64,000 nucleotides of DNA from an uncultured Prevotellaceae bacterium (GCA_947167995.1 CAMVKS010000001.1:58061-122060), one strand, 5' to 3'. Shown: positions 25,441 through 33,939, numbered from the stretch's first letter. Notes: generated from the letters alone by a model not told the origin. Numbers and translations: made by a program.

Positions 25441-25863
25441 TTATTTTTTGTTGGGGTCTTCGCAGAGCTCAACGAGTGCGCCAGCCGAAGTCTTGGGGTG
25501 AACGAAAGCGATGTTCAAGCCCTCAGCACCCTTGCGGGGAGCCTTGTCCAGAACGCGACCGTCCTTATCTTGTATCTCCTGAAGAGCGTTGGCAACACCG
25601 TCTTCAACGGCAAATGCTATGTGCTGAATGCCGCCACGGCCGCCATTCTTCTCGATGAATTTAGCGATGGCGCTGTCGGGACTGGTGGCCTCGAGAAGCT
25701 CAATCTTTGTCTGGCCCACCTTGAAGAAGGCGGTGCGCACGTGCTGATCCTCTACTTCCTCGATAGCAAAGCATTTGAAACCAAGAAATTTCTCGTAGAA
25801 AGGTATAGCCTCGTCAAGGCTTGTGACTGCTATACCAACGTGTTCGATGTGTGAAATGTCCAT
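25441..25863 (-). CDS. mce: Methylmalonyl-CoA epimerase
   Basis: 140 residues, a VOC-fold enzyme. It converts (R)- to (S)-methylmalonyl-CoA between the mutase and the decarboxylase in the succinate-propionate route. HIEHVGIAVTSLDEAIPFYEKFLGF at the start (written in two parts of the first repeat) and GGIQHIAFAVEDGVANAL carry the metal histidines; KIELLEATSPDS and GALVELCE supply the glutamates. It is the first gene of the five-gene operon. TACCTTTG on the minus strand (25926-25933) is a likely -7 box 62 bases upstream. Confidence 0.93.
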   Translation of the reverse strand: MDISHIEHVGIAVTSLDEAIPFYEKFLGFKCFAIEEVEDQHVRTAFFKVGQTKIELLEATSPDSAIAKFIEKNGGRGGIQHIAFAVEDGVANALQEIQDKDGRVLDKAPRKGAEGLNIAFVHPKTSAGALVELCEDPNKK

Positions 25864-25925
25864 AACTAATTGTTAGTAAAAAGTTTATATAATAAGTGAA
25901 TAAAAAATCTTTTGAAAAAGACGTG

Positions 25926-25933
25926 CAAAGGTA
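25926..25933 (-). promoter_or_regulatory. -7 box for the mce-mmd operon
   Basis: TACCTTTG on the minus strand matches TAnnTTTG. The preceding region lacks a correctly spaced TTTG. Confidence 0.45.
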
Positions 25934-25980
25934 CAAATTTTTATTTATAAATAATGTGTGTTAAAGTATAATCTTTGTGA

Positions 25981-26037
25981 AAAAACAAGGATCCTAAAGT
26001 CATTAAGGTCATTAAAGTCATTAGAGACCCTTGTTTT
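25981..26037 (-). terminator. Hairpin with repeat-filled loop at the end of the four-helix gene
   Basis: AAAACAAGG (about 25982-25990) and CCTTGTTTT (about 26029-26037) form a stem, and a T-run follows on the minus strand. The last codons of the gene form one arm, and the loop holds the three 9-bp repeat units. Confidence 0.5.
25994..26024. repeat. 9-bp tandem repeat array, left side
   Basis: TAAAGTC-ATTAAGGTC-ATTAAAGTC-ATTAG: about three units of the consensus ATTAARGTC. The array overlaps the stop codon (26021-26023) of the four-helix-bundle gene. Confidence 0.75.
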
Positions 26038-26587
26038 GCTGCCTCTTGCGATATTCCATTCGAGCTTTTGTCATTTCTTCTTTTATCCCGCCGTTTTCCA
26101 AGAATGATTTCTTATGACTCTCTATCAACTTATAAAGCAGGTAATCAGTTTGTTTTATCAATATTATGCTTATGTTGGCTATTGTCTCATCGCTTCTGAT
26201 CTCTATGGCTTTGCGGTAATATTCACTTTCGTTGTGAGTTCCGCATAACTTTCGTGTTTTCAGGAAACGACTGTCGGTGTCGCTCCATTGTGTGAGGCCT
26301 CTCACGCGCAGGTAGTCCTCATAGTCCACCAGCAATTCTTGCAAGCTTGCTTTCGCGACGTTTGTAAGTTTTATTTCTGTCTCTTTTGATGTTGATGATG
26401 CGGCACTGCCCTCGGCGATGTTCTGCTTGCCACTGCGTGCCGCCTGTATCATCTGGTCAATAGTGCGGTCACCTTTTTTAAGATATTTATGAGCAAAATA
26501 ATAGGTGATATCATAGATGCATTCAGCCTTTTGAAATGCTAGTAAATCACGGTAATTACCCTTTTGTGGTAAGAAATCGTTATTCAT
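26021..26587 (-). CDS. Four-helix-bundle protein (23S rRNA intervening-sequence/S23 family, suffix type)
   Basis: 188 residues, helical throughout. The N-terminal RDLLAFQKAECIYDITYYFAHKYLKKGDRTIDQMIQAARSG core (shown here by its start and end) and QNIAEGSAASSTSKETEIKL match the small four-helix-bundle proteins once found inside rRNA intervening sequences. The spacing and the extra C-terminal helical segment (SHKKSFLENGG and beyond) suit the 'four helix bundle suffix' variant. Function is unknown. Arrays of 9-bp ATTAARGTC repeats sit on both sides, one overlapping its stop codon, which is unusual and may mark a transferred cassette. Confidence 0.8.
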   Translation of the reverse strand: MNNDFLPQKGNYRDLLAFQKAECIYDITYYFAHKYLKKGDRTIDQMIQAARSGKQNIAEGSAASSTSKETEIKLTNVAKASLQELLVDYEDYLRVRGLTQWSDTDSRFLKTRKLCGTHNESEYYRKAIEIRSDETIANISIILIKQTDYLLYKLIESHKKSFLENGGIKEEMTKARMEYRKRQQNKGL

Positions 26588-26614
26588 TATTTTTAGAAAT
26601 TGATAGTTATTATT

Positions 26615-26679
26615 AAAGTCATTAAAATCCTTAAGGTCATTAAAGCCATTAAGGTCATTAAAGTCATTAAAGTTTTAAA
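26615..26679. repeat. 9-bp tandem repeat array, right side
   Basis: About seven units of ATTAAAGTC/ATTAAGGTC/ATTAAAGCC, with one diverged unit (ATTAAAATCCTTAAGGTC). It lies just upstream of the four-helix gene and belongs to the same family as the array at 25994-26024. Confidence 0.8.
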
Positions 26680-26774
26680 GCCCTTTTAAGTTGCAAAGTT
26701 AGGCAAAATTTCGGGAAAGAAGAGCTTTTTTTAAAAAGATATAGAAGAAAAGTGGTGGTTTAAGAAATAATTTG

Positions 26775-26782
26775 TAACTTTG
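26775..26782 (+). promoter_or_regulatory. -7 box of the dockerin/FISUMP gene
   Basis: TAACTTTG, the same octamer as at 55952-55959 before the surface cluster. The -33 position carries only TTTA-like sequence. It predicts a leader of about 320 bases before the ATG at 27109. Confidence 0.5.
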
Positions 26783-26807
26783 CACCAATTCCTGCAAACT
26801 TGAGGCG

Positions 26808-26917
26808 TCAAGCTCTTGCTGGAATACATATTAGAAAGCGTTTTTGCGTTATCCTTTCACAGAAATTCGGCAAATTTCAACCACAAAGGATAAGCAGTGA
26901 TAAAGCGCCTTCGCGTG
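26808..26917 (+). promoter_or_regulatory. Leader element, copy A (conserved with 55981-56092)
   Basis: Blocks shared in order with copy B are: TCAAG..CTTG; GAAnACATA; GAAnGCG (26834-26840); TTATCCTT (26849-26856); AAATT..GGCA; and CGCCTTCGC.TG (26906-26917). Spacing between blocks agrees within one to three bases. Nested pairing is possible: TTATCCTTT (26849-26857) with AAAGGATAA (26885-26893), enclosing GAAATT/AATTTC (26862-26867/26873-26878). GAAAGCG can pair imperfectly with CGCCTTC. Likely an RNA leader; function unknown. Confidence 0.6.
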
Positions 26918-26928
26918 CCTATACATAT

Positions 26929-27035
26929 CCCCCAATAGGCGGGAAAAGTATATCGGCATGGCGTGGGGGTTACTGTTTATTTTGTGGTGGGCATGCCGAA
27001 GCCTCTGTGAAAATAAACCAGACAAGTCTCCACGC
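26929..27035 (+). promoter_or_regulatory. Second structured leader segment before the FISUMP gene
   Basis: GCGTGG (26961-26966) pairs with CCACGC (27030-27035), enclosing GTTTATTTT (26975-26983) with AAAATAAAC (27010-27018). An alternative TCGGCAT/ATGCCGA pairing (26953-26959/26993-26999) is mutually exclusive with these. CCCCC (26929-26933) could also pair with GGGGG (26965-26969). Competing folds suggest a switch-like leader, which is inference. Copy B lacks this segment. Confidence 0.45.
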
Positions 27036-27108
27036 TATCTTTTTTCATACCTAATTATAAACCTGCTGCGATCCGGGAGACTAGAGTGGCAAGAAAAACA
27101 ATTTAATC

Positions 27109-27882
27109 ATGAAAAAATTATTATTCTTTTTGTTCATTGTAGTTGCATTTAGTTTGGAAGGTCATTCACAAACTAATAGCTTTAATTACGATGTTAATGG
27201 TGATGGTTTTGTTACAGTAGCTGATGTAACAGCAATTTATGACTATCTTCTTGGTAATGTGCCAGATGAACCACCTGTCAATCAAAACTATGTTGACCTG
27301 GGCCTGCCAAGCGGTACGCTATGGGCGACGATGAACGTGGGGGCTAATAGTCCCGAGGAATATGGCGACTATTTCGCCTGGGGCGAGACTACCCCCAAGG
27401 ACATTTATGACTGGAGCACCTACAAATGGTGCAACGGGAACTTTAAAAATCTGACCAAGTACTGTACAGATAGAAATTATGGATACGGTGGCTTTGTTGA
27501 CAACAAGACTGAGCTTTATCCCGAGGACGATGCCGCCACAGCTAACTGGGGCTCTGATTGGCGTATGCCGTCAGGTGAACAGATTCAAGAGTTGATAAGT
27601 AACTGCACCATACAGTGGACCACAAGAAATGGTATAAATGGTTGTTTGTTCACCAGCAAGATCAACGGCGCGTTGTTGTTCTTGCCAGCGGCGGGCTTCC
27701 GCTACGGCAGTGCTATCAGCTACATGGGTTCGAAAGGCTACTACTGGTCGCGTACACTCGGCGGCACAAACACCCCGCACTACTCCAACCAATTGTACTT
27801 CCACTCGGAAGGCGTGAACAGGCTCGACTACTTCCGCGACTTCGGTCGAAGCGTGCGGGCTGTGCGTGTTCCCCAGAATTAG
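27109..27882 (+). CDS. Secreted dockerin/FISUMP-domain protein
   Basis: 257 residues. A signal peptide (1-20) is followed by a single dockerin-type calcium repeat (YDVNGDGFVTVADVTAIYDY, about 27-46, ending LLGN). The rest (about 62-257) is a Fibrobacter succinogenes major paralogous (FISUMP) domain. It starts YVDLGLPSGTLWATMNVG, includes YFAWGETTPK and WRMPSGEQIQELI, and ends in GRSVRAVR. FISUMP domains are common on Bacteroidetes surface proteins with unknown ligands. The dockerin repeat resembles those of the protein at 61224 (TAADVTALYDVLL). The long leader shares an element with the cluster at 56240. There is no obvious C-terminal sorting domain. Confidence 0.85.
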   Translation: MKKLLFFLFIVVAFSLEGHSQTNSFNYDVNGDGFVTVADVTAIYDYLLGNVPDEPPVNQNYVDLGLPSGTLWATMNVGANSPEEYGDYFAWGETTPKDIYDWSTYKWCNGNFKNLTKYCTDRNYGYGGFVDNKTELYPEDDAATANWGSDWRMPSGEQIQELISNCTIQWTTRNGINGCLFTSKINGALLFLPAAGFRYGSAISYMGSKGYYWSRTLGGTNTPHYSNQLYFHSEGVNRLDYFRDFGRSVRAVRVPQN

Positions 27883-27946
27883 CACCCTTTCCCCACACGA
27901 AACCTTTAAGCTGTCAAAGCACGCGCTAAGTGAGGCTTTGGGGCTG

Positions 27947-27980
27947 AACAGGTGGTTCAAATGCGAGCTGCCTGTTTTTT
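27947..27980 (+). terminator. Terminator after the dockerin/FISUMP gene
   Basis: AACAGG (27947-27952) pairs with CCTGTT (27971-27976), extended imperfectly inward, and is followed by six T. Confidence 0.55.
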
Positions 27981-28034
27981 CTTGTTCCGCAATAAAAACG
28001 TGACATGGTGGCAGATTTTGTCACTTGTTTGCGT

Positions 28035-28067
28035 TTTGTTTTCCCAGATGTGGCAGTAATAAGTTTG
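28035..28067 (+). promoter_or_regulatory. Promoter of dnaK
   Basis: TTTG at 28035-28038 and TAAGTTTG at 28060-28067 with a 21-base spacer, close to the Bacteroidetes housekeeping consensus. The leader to the ATG at 28217 is about 140 bases and AT-rich. Confidence 0.6.
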
Positions 28068-28216
28068 GCACGGAATTTGTTAAATGAAGTCATACAATTA
28101 CGAACAATTGCAAACAATTCAATATAAACAACCAACTATAAATTGTTTTTAATTGATTGTTTTTAATTGTTTGATTAAAAAGAAACAGAAATTAATAATA
28201 AAAAACAGATAAAATT

Positions 28217-30157
28217 ATGGGAAAAATTATTGGTATTGATTTGGGAACAACCAACTCGTGTGTTTCGGTACTCGAGGGTAAGAACCCGGTTGTGATTCCT
28301 AACAGTGAAGGCCGTAACACCACCCCAAGCGTGGTGGCTTTTGTTGACGGCGGCGAACGTAAAGTAGGTGACCCTGCAAAGCGTCAGGCAATCACCAACC
28401 CCACCCGCACAGTCTATTCTATCAAGCGTTTCATGGGCGAGACCTATGACCAGACTCAGAAAGAGATTGAGCGAGTACCTTACAAAGTAGTGAACAACGG
28501 CAGCAATCAGCCCCGTGTTGAGATTGACGGCCGTCAGTACACACCTCAAGAGATTTCGGCTATGATTCTTCAGAAGATGAAGAAGACTGCCGAGGACTAT
28601 CTGGGTACTACTGTTACCGACGCGGTTATCACCGTACCTGCCTACTTCAACGACTCGCAGCGCAAGGCCACTAAGGAGGCTGGCGAGATTGCAGGTTTGA
28701 ATGTTCAACGTATTGTAAACGAGCCAACAGCTGCCGCTCTTGCCTACGGTCTCGACAAGGACCAGAGCGACAAGCGCATCGCAGTGTTTGACTTGGGTGG
28801 CGGAACATTTGATATCTCTATCCTTGAGCTTGGCGACGGCGTGTTTGAGGTTAAGTCTACCAACGGTGACACCCATCTGGGAGGTGACGATTTCGACCAG
28901 CGTATCATCAACTGGCTTGCCGAAGAGTTCTTGAGTGAAGAAGGCATTGACCTTCGCAAGGACCCAATGGCATTGCAGCGCTTGAAAGAAGCCGCCGAGA
29001 AGGCCAAGATAGAGCTCTCAAGCTCGATGAGCACCGAGATCAACCTGCCTTACATCATGCCTGTTGACGGAATTCCCAAGCACCTGGTTAAGACTTTGAG
29101 CCGTGCAAAATTTGAACAGTTGTGCGACGACCTTATCCAGAGCACAATCAAGCCATGTGAGCAGGCTCTGCGCGACGCCAACCTCACTCCAAGCGATATC
29201 AACGAGGTGATTCTCGTGGGTGGTTCAACACGTATTCCTGCTATCCAGCAGATTGTTGAGCGCTTCTTCGGTAAAGCTCCTTCAAAGGGCGTTAACCCCG
29301 ACGAGGTAGTTGCTGTGGGTGCTGCAATCCAGGGTGGTGTGCTCAGCGGTGACGTGAAAGACGTGCTGCTGCTCGATGTGGTTCCCCTGAGCGTGGGTAT
29401 AGAGACATTGGGTGGCGTGATGACCAAGCTCATCGATGCCAACACCACAATCCCTACTCGCAAGAGCCAGGTGTTCTCGACCGCTGCCGACAATCAGCCC
29501 AGCGTGGAGATCCACGTGCTGCAGGGTGAACGCCCAATGGCTCGTGACTGCAAGACCTTGGGTATGTTCCACCTTGACGGCATTGCTCCAGCACCTCGTG
29601 GCATACCTCAGATTGAGGTGACCTTTGAGGTTGACGCCAACGGTATCATGAACGTGAGCGCCAAGGATAAGGCTACCGGCAAGGAACAGAGCATCCGCAT
29701 CGAGGCTTCGAGTGGCTTGAGCGACGCCGAAATCCAGCGTATGAAGGACGAGGCGAGTGCCAACGCTGCTGCCGATGCCAAGGAGAAAGAACGCATCGAC
29801 AAGATCAACCAGGCCGACGCTATGATTTTCCAGACCGAGAAGAGCTTGAAAGACCTGGGCGACAAACTTCCTGCCGACAAGAAGAGCCAGATTGAGACTG
29901 CCCTTGGCAAGCTCAAAGAAGCTCACAAGAACCAGGATATCGACGCTATCGATACAGCAATGAAAGAGCTTGAGACAATCTTCCATGAGGCTTCGCAGCA
30001 GATGTACAACCAGGCTGGTGGTGCACAGGGCGGTCCTCAGCCAGGAGCGGGCTTCGACCCAGGATCTGCCGGATTTGGCGGCAACCCAGGCGCTGGTCCA
30101 CAAGGTGGCAACCAGGGTGGCGACAGTGCTCAAGATATTCCTTACGAGGAGGTATAA
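28217..30157 (+). CDS. dnaK: Chaperone protein DnaK (Hsp70)
   Basis: 646 residues, full length. The nucleotide-binding domain shows [16 protein letters not shown] (5-20), [16 protein letters not shown] and [13 protein letters not shown]. The substrate domain follows, with a helical lid and a Gly/Pro/Gln-rich linker before the C-terminal DIPYEEV. The C-terminal EEV is typical. It is preceded by a good promoter and followed by a strong hairpin, so it is probably monocistronic: neither dnaJ nor grpE is adjacent. Trigger factor follows under its own tandem promoters. Confidence 0.98.
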   Translation: MGKIIGIDLGTTNSCVSVLEGKNPVVIPNSEGRNTTPSVVAFVDGGERKVGDPAKRQAITNPTRTVYSIKRFMGETYDQTQKEIERVPYKVVNNGSNQPRVEIDGRQYTPQEISAMILQKMKKTAEDYLGTTVTDAVITVPAYFNDSQRKATKEAGEIAGLNVQRIVNEPTAAALAYGLDKDQSDKRIAVFDLGGGTFDISILELGDGVFEVKSTNGDTHLGGDDFDQRIINWLAEEFLSEEGIDLRKDPMALQRLKEAAEKAKIELSSSMSTEINLPYIMPVDGIPKHLVKTLSRAKFEQLCDDLIQSTIKPCEQALRDANLTPSDINEVILVGGSTRIPAIQQIVERFFGKAPSKGVNPDEVVAVGAAIQGGVLSGDVKDVLLLDVVPLSVGIETLGGVMTKLIDANTTIPTRKSQVFSTAADNQPSVEIHVLQGERPMARDCKTLGMFHLDGIAPAPRGIPQIEVTFEVDANGIMNVSAKDKATGKEQSIRIEASSGLSDAEIQRMKDEASANAAADAKEKERIDKINQADAMIFQTEKSLKDLGDKLPADKKSQIETALGKLKEAHKNQDIDAIDTAMKELETIFHEASQQMYNQAGGAQGGPQPGAGFDPGSAGFGGNPGAGPQGGNQGGDSAQDIPYEEV

Positions 30158-30176
30158 ACAACCTTATATAGCAACT

Positions 30177-30215
30177 ATGAGTCCCGTGACACAGTTATGT
30201 CATGGGACTCATTTC
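30177..30215 (+). terminator. Terminator after dnaK
   Basis: ATGAGTCCCGTGACA (30177-30191) pairs with TGTCATGGGACTCAT (30198-30212), 14 of 15 Watson-Crick plus one G-U, followed by T residues. Confidence 0.8.
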
Positions 30216-30234
30216 GAAATAAAAAATAAAAACG

Positions 30235-30276
30235 TTGCTTTTCATTTTGTAATTCAATGGATTTGCAGTAATTTTG
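30235..30276 (+). repeat. Direct repeat copy 1 carrying a promoter
   Basis: A 42-base unit repeated at 30317-30358 with a single T/C difference. It includes TTTG (30246-30249), a 19-base spacer and TAATTTTG (30269-30276), a perfect Bacteroidetes promoter. Confidence 0.85.
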
Positions 30277-30316
30277 GATAAATTAGGCTGCGTTTAGGAA
30301 ATAATAATGAAAAACT

Positions 30317-30358
30317 TTGCTTTTCATTTTGTAATTCAACGGATTTGCAGTAATTTTG
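30317..30358 (+). repeat. Direct repeat copy 2 carrying a promoter
   Basis: Second 42-base unit, with TTTG (30328-30331), a 19-base spacer and TAATTTTG (30351-30358). It lies 53 bases upstream of the trigger factor start, so it is the proximal promoter of tig; copy 1 is the distal one, 82 bases away. Confidence 0.85.
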
Positions 30359-30410
30359 CAGGCTCAAAAACATGAATCAATAAAAAATATATAGATTTTA
30401 AAAAAGAGAA

Positions 30411-31763
30411 ATGAACGTAACATTAGACAAGAACGGTAACGTGAGCGGAGTTCTCACAATATCGCTAATTGAAGAGGATTATCAAGCCGAAGTTAAGAAG
30501 CAATTATCACTTTTAGGTCGCCGCCGCCCCATCAAGGGCTTCCGTCCAGGACATGTTCCAGCATCGTTGCTGCAGAAGCACTATGGTGGTCAAGTGACTG
30601 CCGAGGTGGTTGACGAGATCGTTAGTCGCGAGCTCACCAAGTACATTCGCGATAACAATATCGACCTTCTGGGTGAGCCCATGTTGTCGAAGGATACCAA
30701 GGTGGATCTCGTCAATGAGAAGAACTTTGAGTTCAAGTTTGACCTTGGCTTTGCTCCTGAATTTGACCTCAAGCTTGACAAGCGCGTGAAAGTGCCTTAT
30801 TATAACATTGAGGTTAGCGAGGAGATGGTAGCCGATCAGGATAGCGCCTACAAGAAACGCTTCGGCACTCAGGTGCCAGGAGAGGTTTCGACCGAGGATG
30901 CCCTCATTCGTGGTGCACTTGTTGAGCTCAACGAAGATGGCTCGGTAAAGGAAGGAGGTATCAATGTAGAGCGCACTATCGTGTCGCCCAAGTACCAAAA
31001 GGACGATGATGAGAAAAAGAAGCTCATAGGTCTGAAGGTTAACGATGAGGTAGTCATCAATCCTTATAAGGGTGCTGGTGGTAACATCACCGAGATGGCT
31101 GCCATGCTGGCTGTTGATAAAGACCAGGCCAACGTGAAGAGCGACTTCAACTTCAAGGTAGAGGAAATCCTCGTTAATAAGGATGCCGAGCATGGCCAGG
31201 AACTTTATGACCTGGTATTTGGCAAGGATGTTGTCAAGACCGAAGATGAGTATTATGCAAAAATGAAGGAAATGCTCTCTGGTCAGCTCAAGAACGACAG
31301 CAACTACCGCTTCACTATCGACGCCGAGAAGGTTCTCCTCAAGAAGGTTGGTGACTTGGAGCTTCCCGACGAGTTCTTGAAACGTTATCTCATTTCAATC
31401 AACAAGGATACTGAGCCCGCAAAGATTGAGGAAGAGTATCCACGCACCCGCGAGGAGATTGTTTGGCAGCTCATCAAGGAGAAAGTTGCAAAGCAATATG
31501 ACGTGAAGATTGAAAAGGACGACCAGATGCGTTTGGCTCGCATCTATGCCGCTCAGCAGTTTGCACAGTATGGCATTGGCAACGTTCCCGATGAGACTCT
31601 CGACCGCTATGCTGGCGAGCTCATGGAGAATAAAGATTACGCCAAGGAAATCAACCGTCGCGCCTTCGAGGACAAGGTCTTCGCAACAATCCGTGACAAA
31701 GTGTCACTTACCGAGAAGACTGTGAGCGTTGACGAGTTCAACAAATTGTTCGAGAAGAAATAA
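30411..31763 (+). CDS. tig: Trigger factor
   Basis: 450 residues, the usual length. A ribosome-bound chaperone for nascent chains. The ribosome-docking signature appears as GFRPGHVP (about 44-51). The middle PPIase-like domain is diverged (ALIRGALVELNEDG), as is common in Bacteroidetes. The C-terminal helical arms (about 270-450) hold the client cradle. Two duplicated promoters precede it and a terminator follows, separating it from clpP-clpX. The position beside the clp genes is the common bacterial arrangement. Confidence 0.93.
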   Translation: MNVTLDKNGNVSGVLTISLIEEDYQAEVKKQLSLLGRRRPIKGFRPGHVPASLLQKHYGGQVTAEVVDEIVSRELTKYIRDNNIDLLGEPMLSKDTKVDLVNEKNFEFKFDLGFAPEFDLKLDKRVKVPYYNIEVSEEMVADQDSAYKKRFGTQVPGEVSTEDALIRGALVELNEDGSVKEGGINVERTIVSPKYQKDDDEKKKLIGLKVNDEVVINPYKGAGGNITEMAAMLAVDKDQANVKSDFNFKVEEILVNKDAEHGQELYDLVFGKDVVKTEDEYYAKMKEMLSGQLKNDSNYRFTIDAEKVLLKKVGDLELPDEFLKRYLISINKDTEPAKIEEEYPRTREEIVWQLIKEKVAKQYDVKIEKDDQMRLARIYAAQQFAQYGIGNVPDETLDRYAGELMENKDYAKEINRRAFEDKVFATIRDKVSLTEKTVSVDEFNKLFEKK

Positions 31764-31783
31764 GATATTCTTGATATAACATG

Positions 31784-31825
31784 AAAAGGCTGAATTTTCG
31801 ATGAATTCAGCTTTTTCTTTTTTTT
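31784..31825 (+). terminator. Terminator after tig
   Basis: The stem AAAGGCTGAATT (about 31785-31796) with AATTCAGCTTTT (about 31804-31815) is followed by a long T-run. Confidence 0.75.
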
Positions 31826-31880
31826 GTCGTAAAAACTTTTAAAAAAACGTTGAAAATTAGTTTGTGTGAGAAAAAATTAC

Positions 31881-31888
31881 TATCTTTG
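31881..31888 (+). promoter_or_regulatory. -7 box of clpP-clpX
   Basis: TATCTTTG matches TAnnTTTG, 31 bases before the clpP ATG. A TTTG at 31861-31864 is 16 bases upstream, shorter than ideal. Confidence 0.45.
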
Positions 31889-31918
31889 AAAATAAAAATA
31901 TTTAAATATAATAGAATA

Positions 31919-32593
31919 ATGAAAAACGATTTTAGAAATTTTGCTGTGAACCATTTGGGAATGAATGGTTTAACGTTTGATCAAACTGCTCAGGCTATGA
32001 TTGAGAGCAGTTATATTTCTCCCACCATCATCGAGGAACGTAAGCTCAATGTGGCACAGATGGATGTCTTTTCTCGATTGATGATGGACCGAATAATATT
32101 CTTGGGAACTCAAATTGACGATTATACAGCCAATGTCATTCAGGCACAGCTGCTCTATCTCGACAGTGCCGACCCTGGTAAGGACGTGTCAATCTATATC
32201 AACTCTCCTGGTGGATCGGTATATGCCGGCTTAGGAATATATGACACTATGCAATACATTCAGAGCGATGTGACTACTATCTGCACAGGCATGGCGGCAT
32301 CAATGGCAGCAATTCTGCTGGTTGCTGGCGAGAAGGGAAAACGCTATGCCCTCAAGCATAGCCGCGTGATGATACATCAGCCCATGGGAGGAATCCAAGG
32401 ACAGGCTTCCGATATCGAGATTACTGCACGCGAGATTCAGAAGCTGAAAGAAGAACTCTATAACATTATTTCAACCCACTCAGGACAACCTTACGACAAA
32501 GTGTATGCCGACAGCGACCGTGACTACTGGATGACATCACAAGAAGCTCTGGAGTATGGAATGATTGACAAGGTTCTTGAGAAAGCGAAATAA
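31919..32593 (+). CDS. clpP: ATP-dependent Clp protease, proteolytic subunit
   Basis: 224 residues from the ATG at 31919. The frame is open back to 31850, but MKNDFRNF follows the promoter and gives the usual length with a short propeptide. The catalytic triad is recognisable: Ser128 in GMAASMAA, His153 in VMIHQPMGG and an Asp further on. IYINSPGGSVYAGLGIYDTM is the oxyanion-strand motif. It forms the 14-mer chamber that degrades proteins unfolded by ClpX, whose gene starts 25 bases later. Confidence 0.95.
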   Translation: MKNDFRNFAVNHLGMNGLTFDQTAQAMIESSYISPTIIEERKLNVAQMDVFSRLMMDRIIFLGTQIDDYTANVIQAQLLYLDSADPGKDVSIYINSPGGSVYAGLGIYDTMQYIQSDVTTICTGMAASMAAILLVAGEKGKRYALKHSRVMIHQPMGGIQGQASDIEITAREIQKLKEELYNIISTHSGQPYDKVYADSDRDYWMTSQEALEYGMIDKVLEKAK

Positions 32594-32618
32594 AATAGTT
32601 GAAATATAGATATCGTTT

Positions 32619-33854
32619 ATGGCAAAAAAAGAGACGATGAGATGCGACTTCTGCGGTCGCAGTCAGCGTGAGGTGGACCTGCTCATTCCTGGGCTAAATG
32701 GGTTCATCTGCAATGAATGCGCCGAGAAAGCCAATGAAATATCTAAAGAATATCTGGGCAAGATGGAAGAGAGCTTGCTCAGCGACTTGGATTTGAAATC
32801 GTTGCCCAAGCCCAAAGAGATAAAAGAGTATCTTGATCAATATGTGATAGGGCAGGAGAGTGCCAAGAAGTATCTCTCGGTTGCCGTCTACAACCATTAT
32901 AAGCGATTGTCACAGAGCAAGGATGATGTGGACATTGAGAAGTCCAACATCATCATAGTGGGCCCTACAGGTACCGGAAAGACATTGCTTGCAAAGACTA
33001 TTGCCAAACTGCTCAAGGTGCCATTCGCTATTGTCGACGCTACTGTACTCACCGAGGCTGGTTATGTGGGAGAAGACATCGAGAGCCTTTTGGTGCGATT
33101 GCTGCAAGCTTGCGACTACAATGTGAAAGAGGCCGAGCGGGGCATTGTCTTCATCGACGAGATTGATAAAATCGCGCGCAAGAGCGACAACCCTTCCATC
33201 ACTCGCGACGTGAGTGGTGAGGGTGTGCAGCAGGGATTGCTCAAACTTCTTGAAGGCTCGGTTGTGAACGTTCCTCCCCAGGGAGGGCGCAAGCATCCCG
33301 AGCAGAAGATGATACCTGTAAACACCAAGAACATCTTGTTCATCTGCGGTGGTGCATTCGAGGGTATTGAGCGCAAAATCGCTCTCAGGCTAAACACCCA
33401 CGTGGTGGGTTATGGCGCTGCCAATCATGTGAGCAAGGCCGATCAGGAGAAATTGCTGCACTATGTGGCACCTCAAGACCTCAGGTCCTATGGACTCATT
33501 CCCGAGATAATAGGCCGATTGCCGGTTGTCACCAATCTTGAGCCCCTTGACCGTGAAGCCTTGAGGAGAATCCTTGTGGAACCCAAGAATGCCATTGTCA
33601 AGCAATATGAGAAACTCATGCTGATGGATGATATCAAATTCACAGTCTCCGACGAAGCTCTTGATTATATTGTTGACAAAGCTATTGAATACAAGTTAGG
33701 AGCACGAGGGTTGAGATCTATATTTGAGACGATAATGATGGAAGTTATGTATACCTATCCATCTAAAAAGAAGAAAAAATTTGAGCTTTCATTACAATAT
33801 GCTCAAGAGCAACTCGAAAACTCCAATTTTGCTTTGATTGCATCTTCTTTATAA
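32619..33854 (+). CDS. clpX: Clp protease ATPase subunit ClpX
   Basis: 411 residues. An N-terminal zinc-binding domain has all four cysteines (9, 12, 31, 34). The AAA+ core has Walker A GPTGTGKT (115-122), pore loop GYVGED, Walker [11 protein letters not shown] and sensor 2 near LGARGLR. The ClpP-contact loop is the IGF-type segment, here not clearly spelled out. It recognises tagged substrates and unfolds them into ClpP. It is co-transcribed with clpP. Confidence 0.96.
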   Translation: MAKKETMRCDFCGRSQREVDLLIPGLNGFICNECAEKANEISKEYLGKMEESLLSDLDLKSLPKPKEIKEYLDQYVIGQESAKKYLSVAVYNHYKRLSQSKDDVDIEKSNIIIVGPTGTGKTLLAKTIAKLLKVPFAIVDATVLTEAGYVGEDIESLLVRLLQACDYNVKEAERGIVFIDEIDKIARKSDNPSITRDVSGEGVQQGLLKLLEGSVVNVPPQGGRKHPEQKMIPVNTKNILFICGGAFEGIERKIALRLNTHVVGYGAANHVSKADQEKLLHYVAPQDLRSYGLIPEIIGRLPVVTNLEPLDREALRRILVEPKNAIVKQYEKLMLMDDIKFTVSDEALDYIVDKAIEYKLGARGLRSIFETIMMEVMYTYPSKKKKKFELSLQYAQEQLENSNFALIASSL

Positions 33855-33893
33855 AAAAGTTCTTATTGTTTTTATGGATTAAAATTTTTTTAT

Positions 33894-33901
33894 TATATTT
33901 G
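33894..33901 (+). promoter_or_regulatory. -7 box of recQ
   Basis: TATATTTG, 38 bases before the recQ start. A TTTA at 33871-33874 lies at the -33 spacing. Confidence 0.4.
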
Positions 33902-33939
33902 TAGACGAAAAGACTAACCATTTATTAAACCTTATAGCT

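Larger units (their letters stand above)
27883..28216. other. Intergenic region upstream of dnaK (334 bases)
   Basis: It holds the terminator at 27947-27980, the dnaK promoter (28035-28067) and an AT-rich leader of about 140 bases. That leader includes a perfect 14-bp tandem duplication, ATTGTTTTTAATTG at 28142-28155 and 28156-28169, and a nearby ACAATT direct repeat. No CIRCE element was recognised and no gene is apparent. Confidence 0.55.

Noticed and set aside
26800..27152. Small ORFs in the leader of the FISUMP gene
   Set aside because: They overlap conserved leader structure and have no start context or family features. A regulatory leader peptide cannot be excluded.
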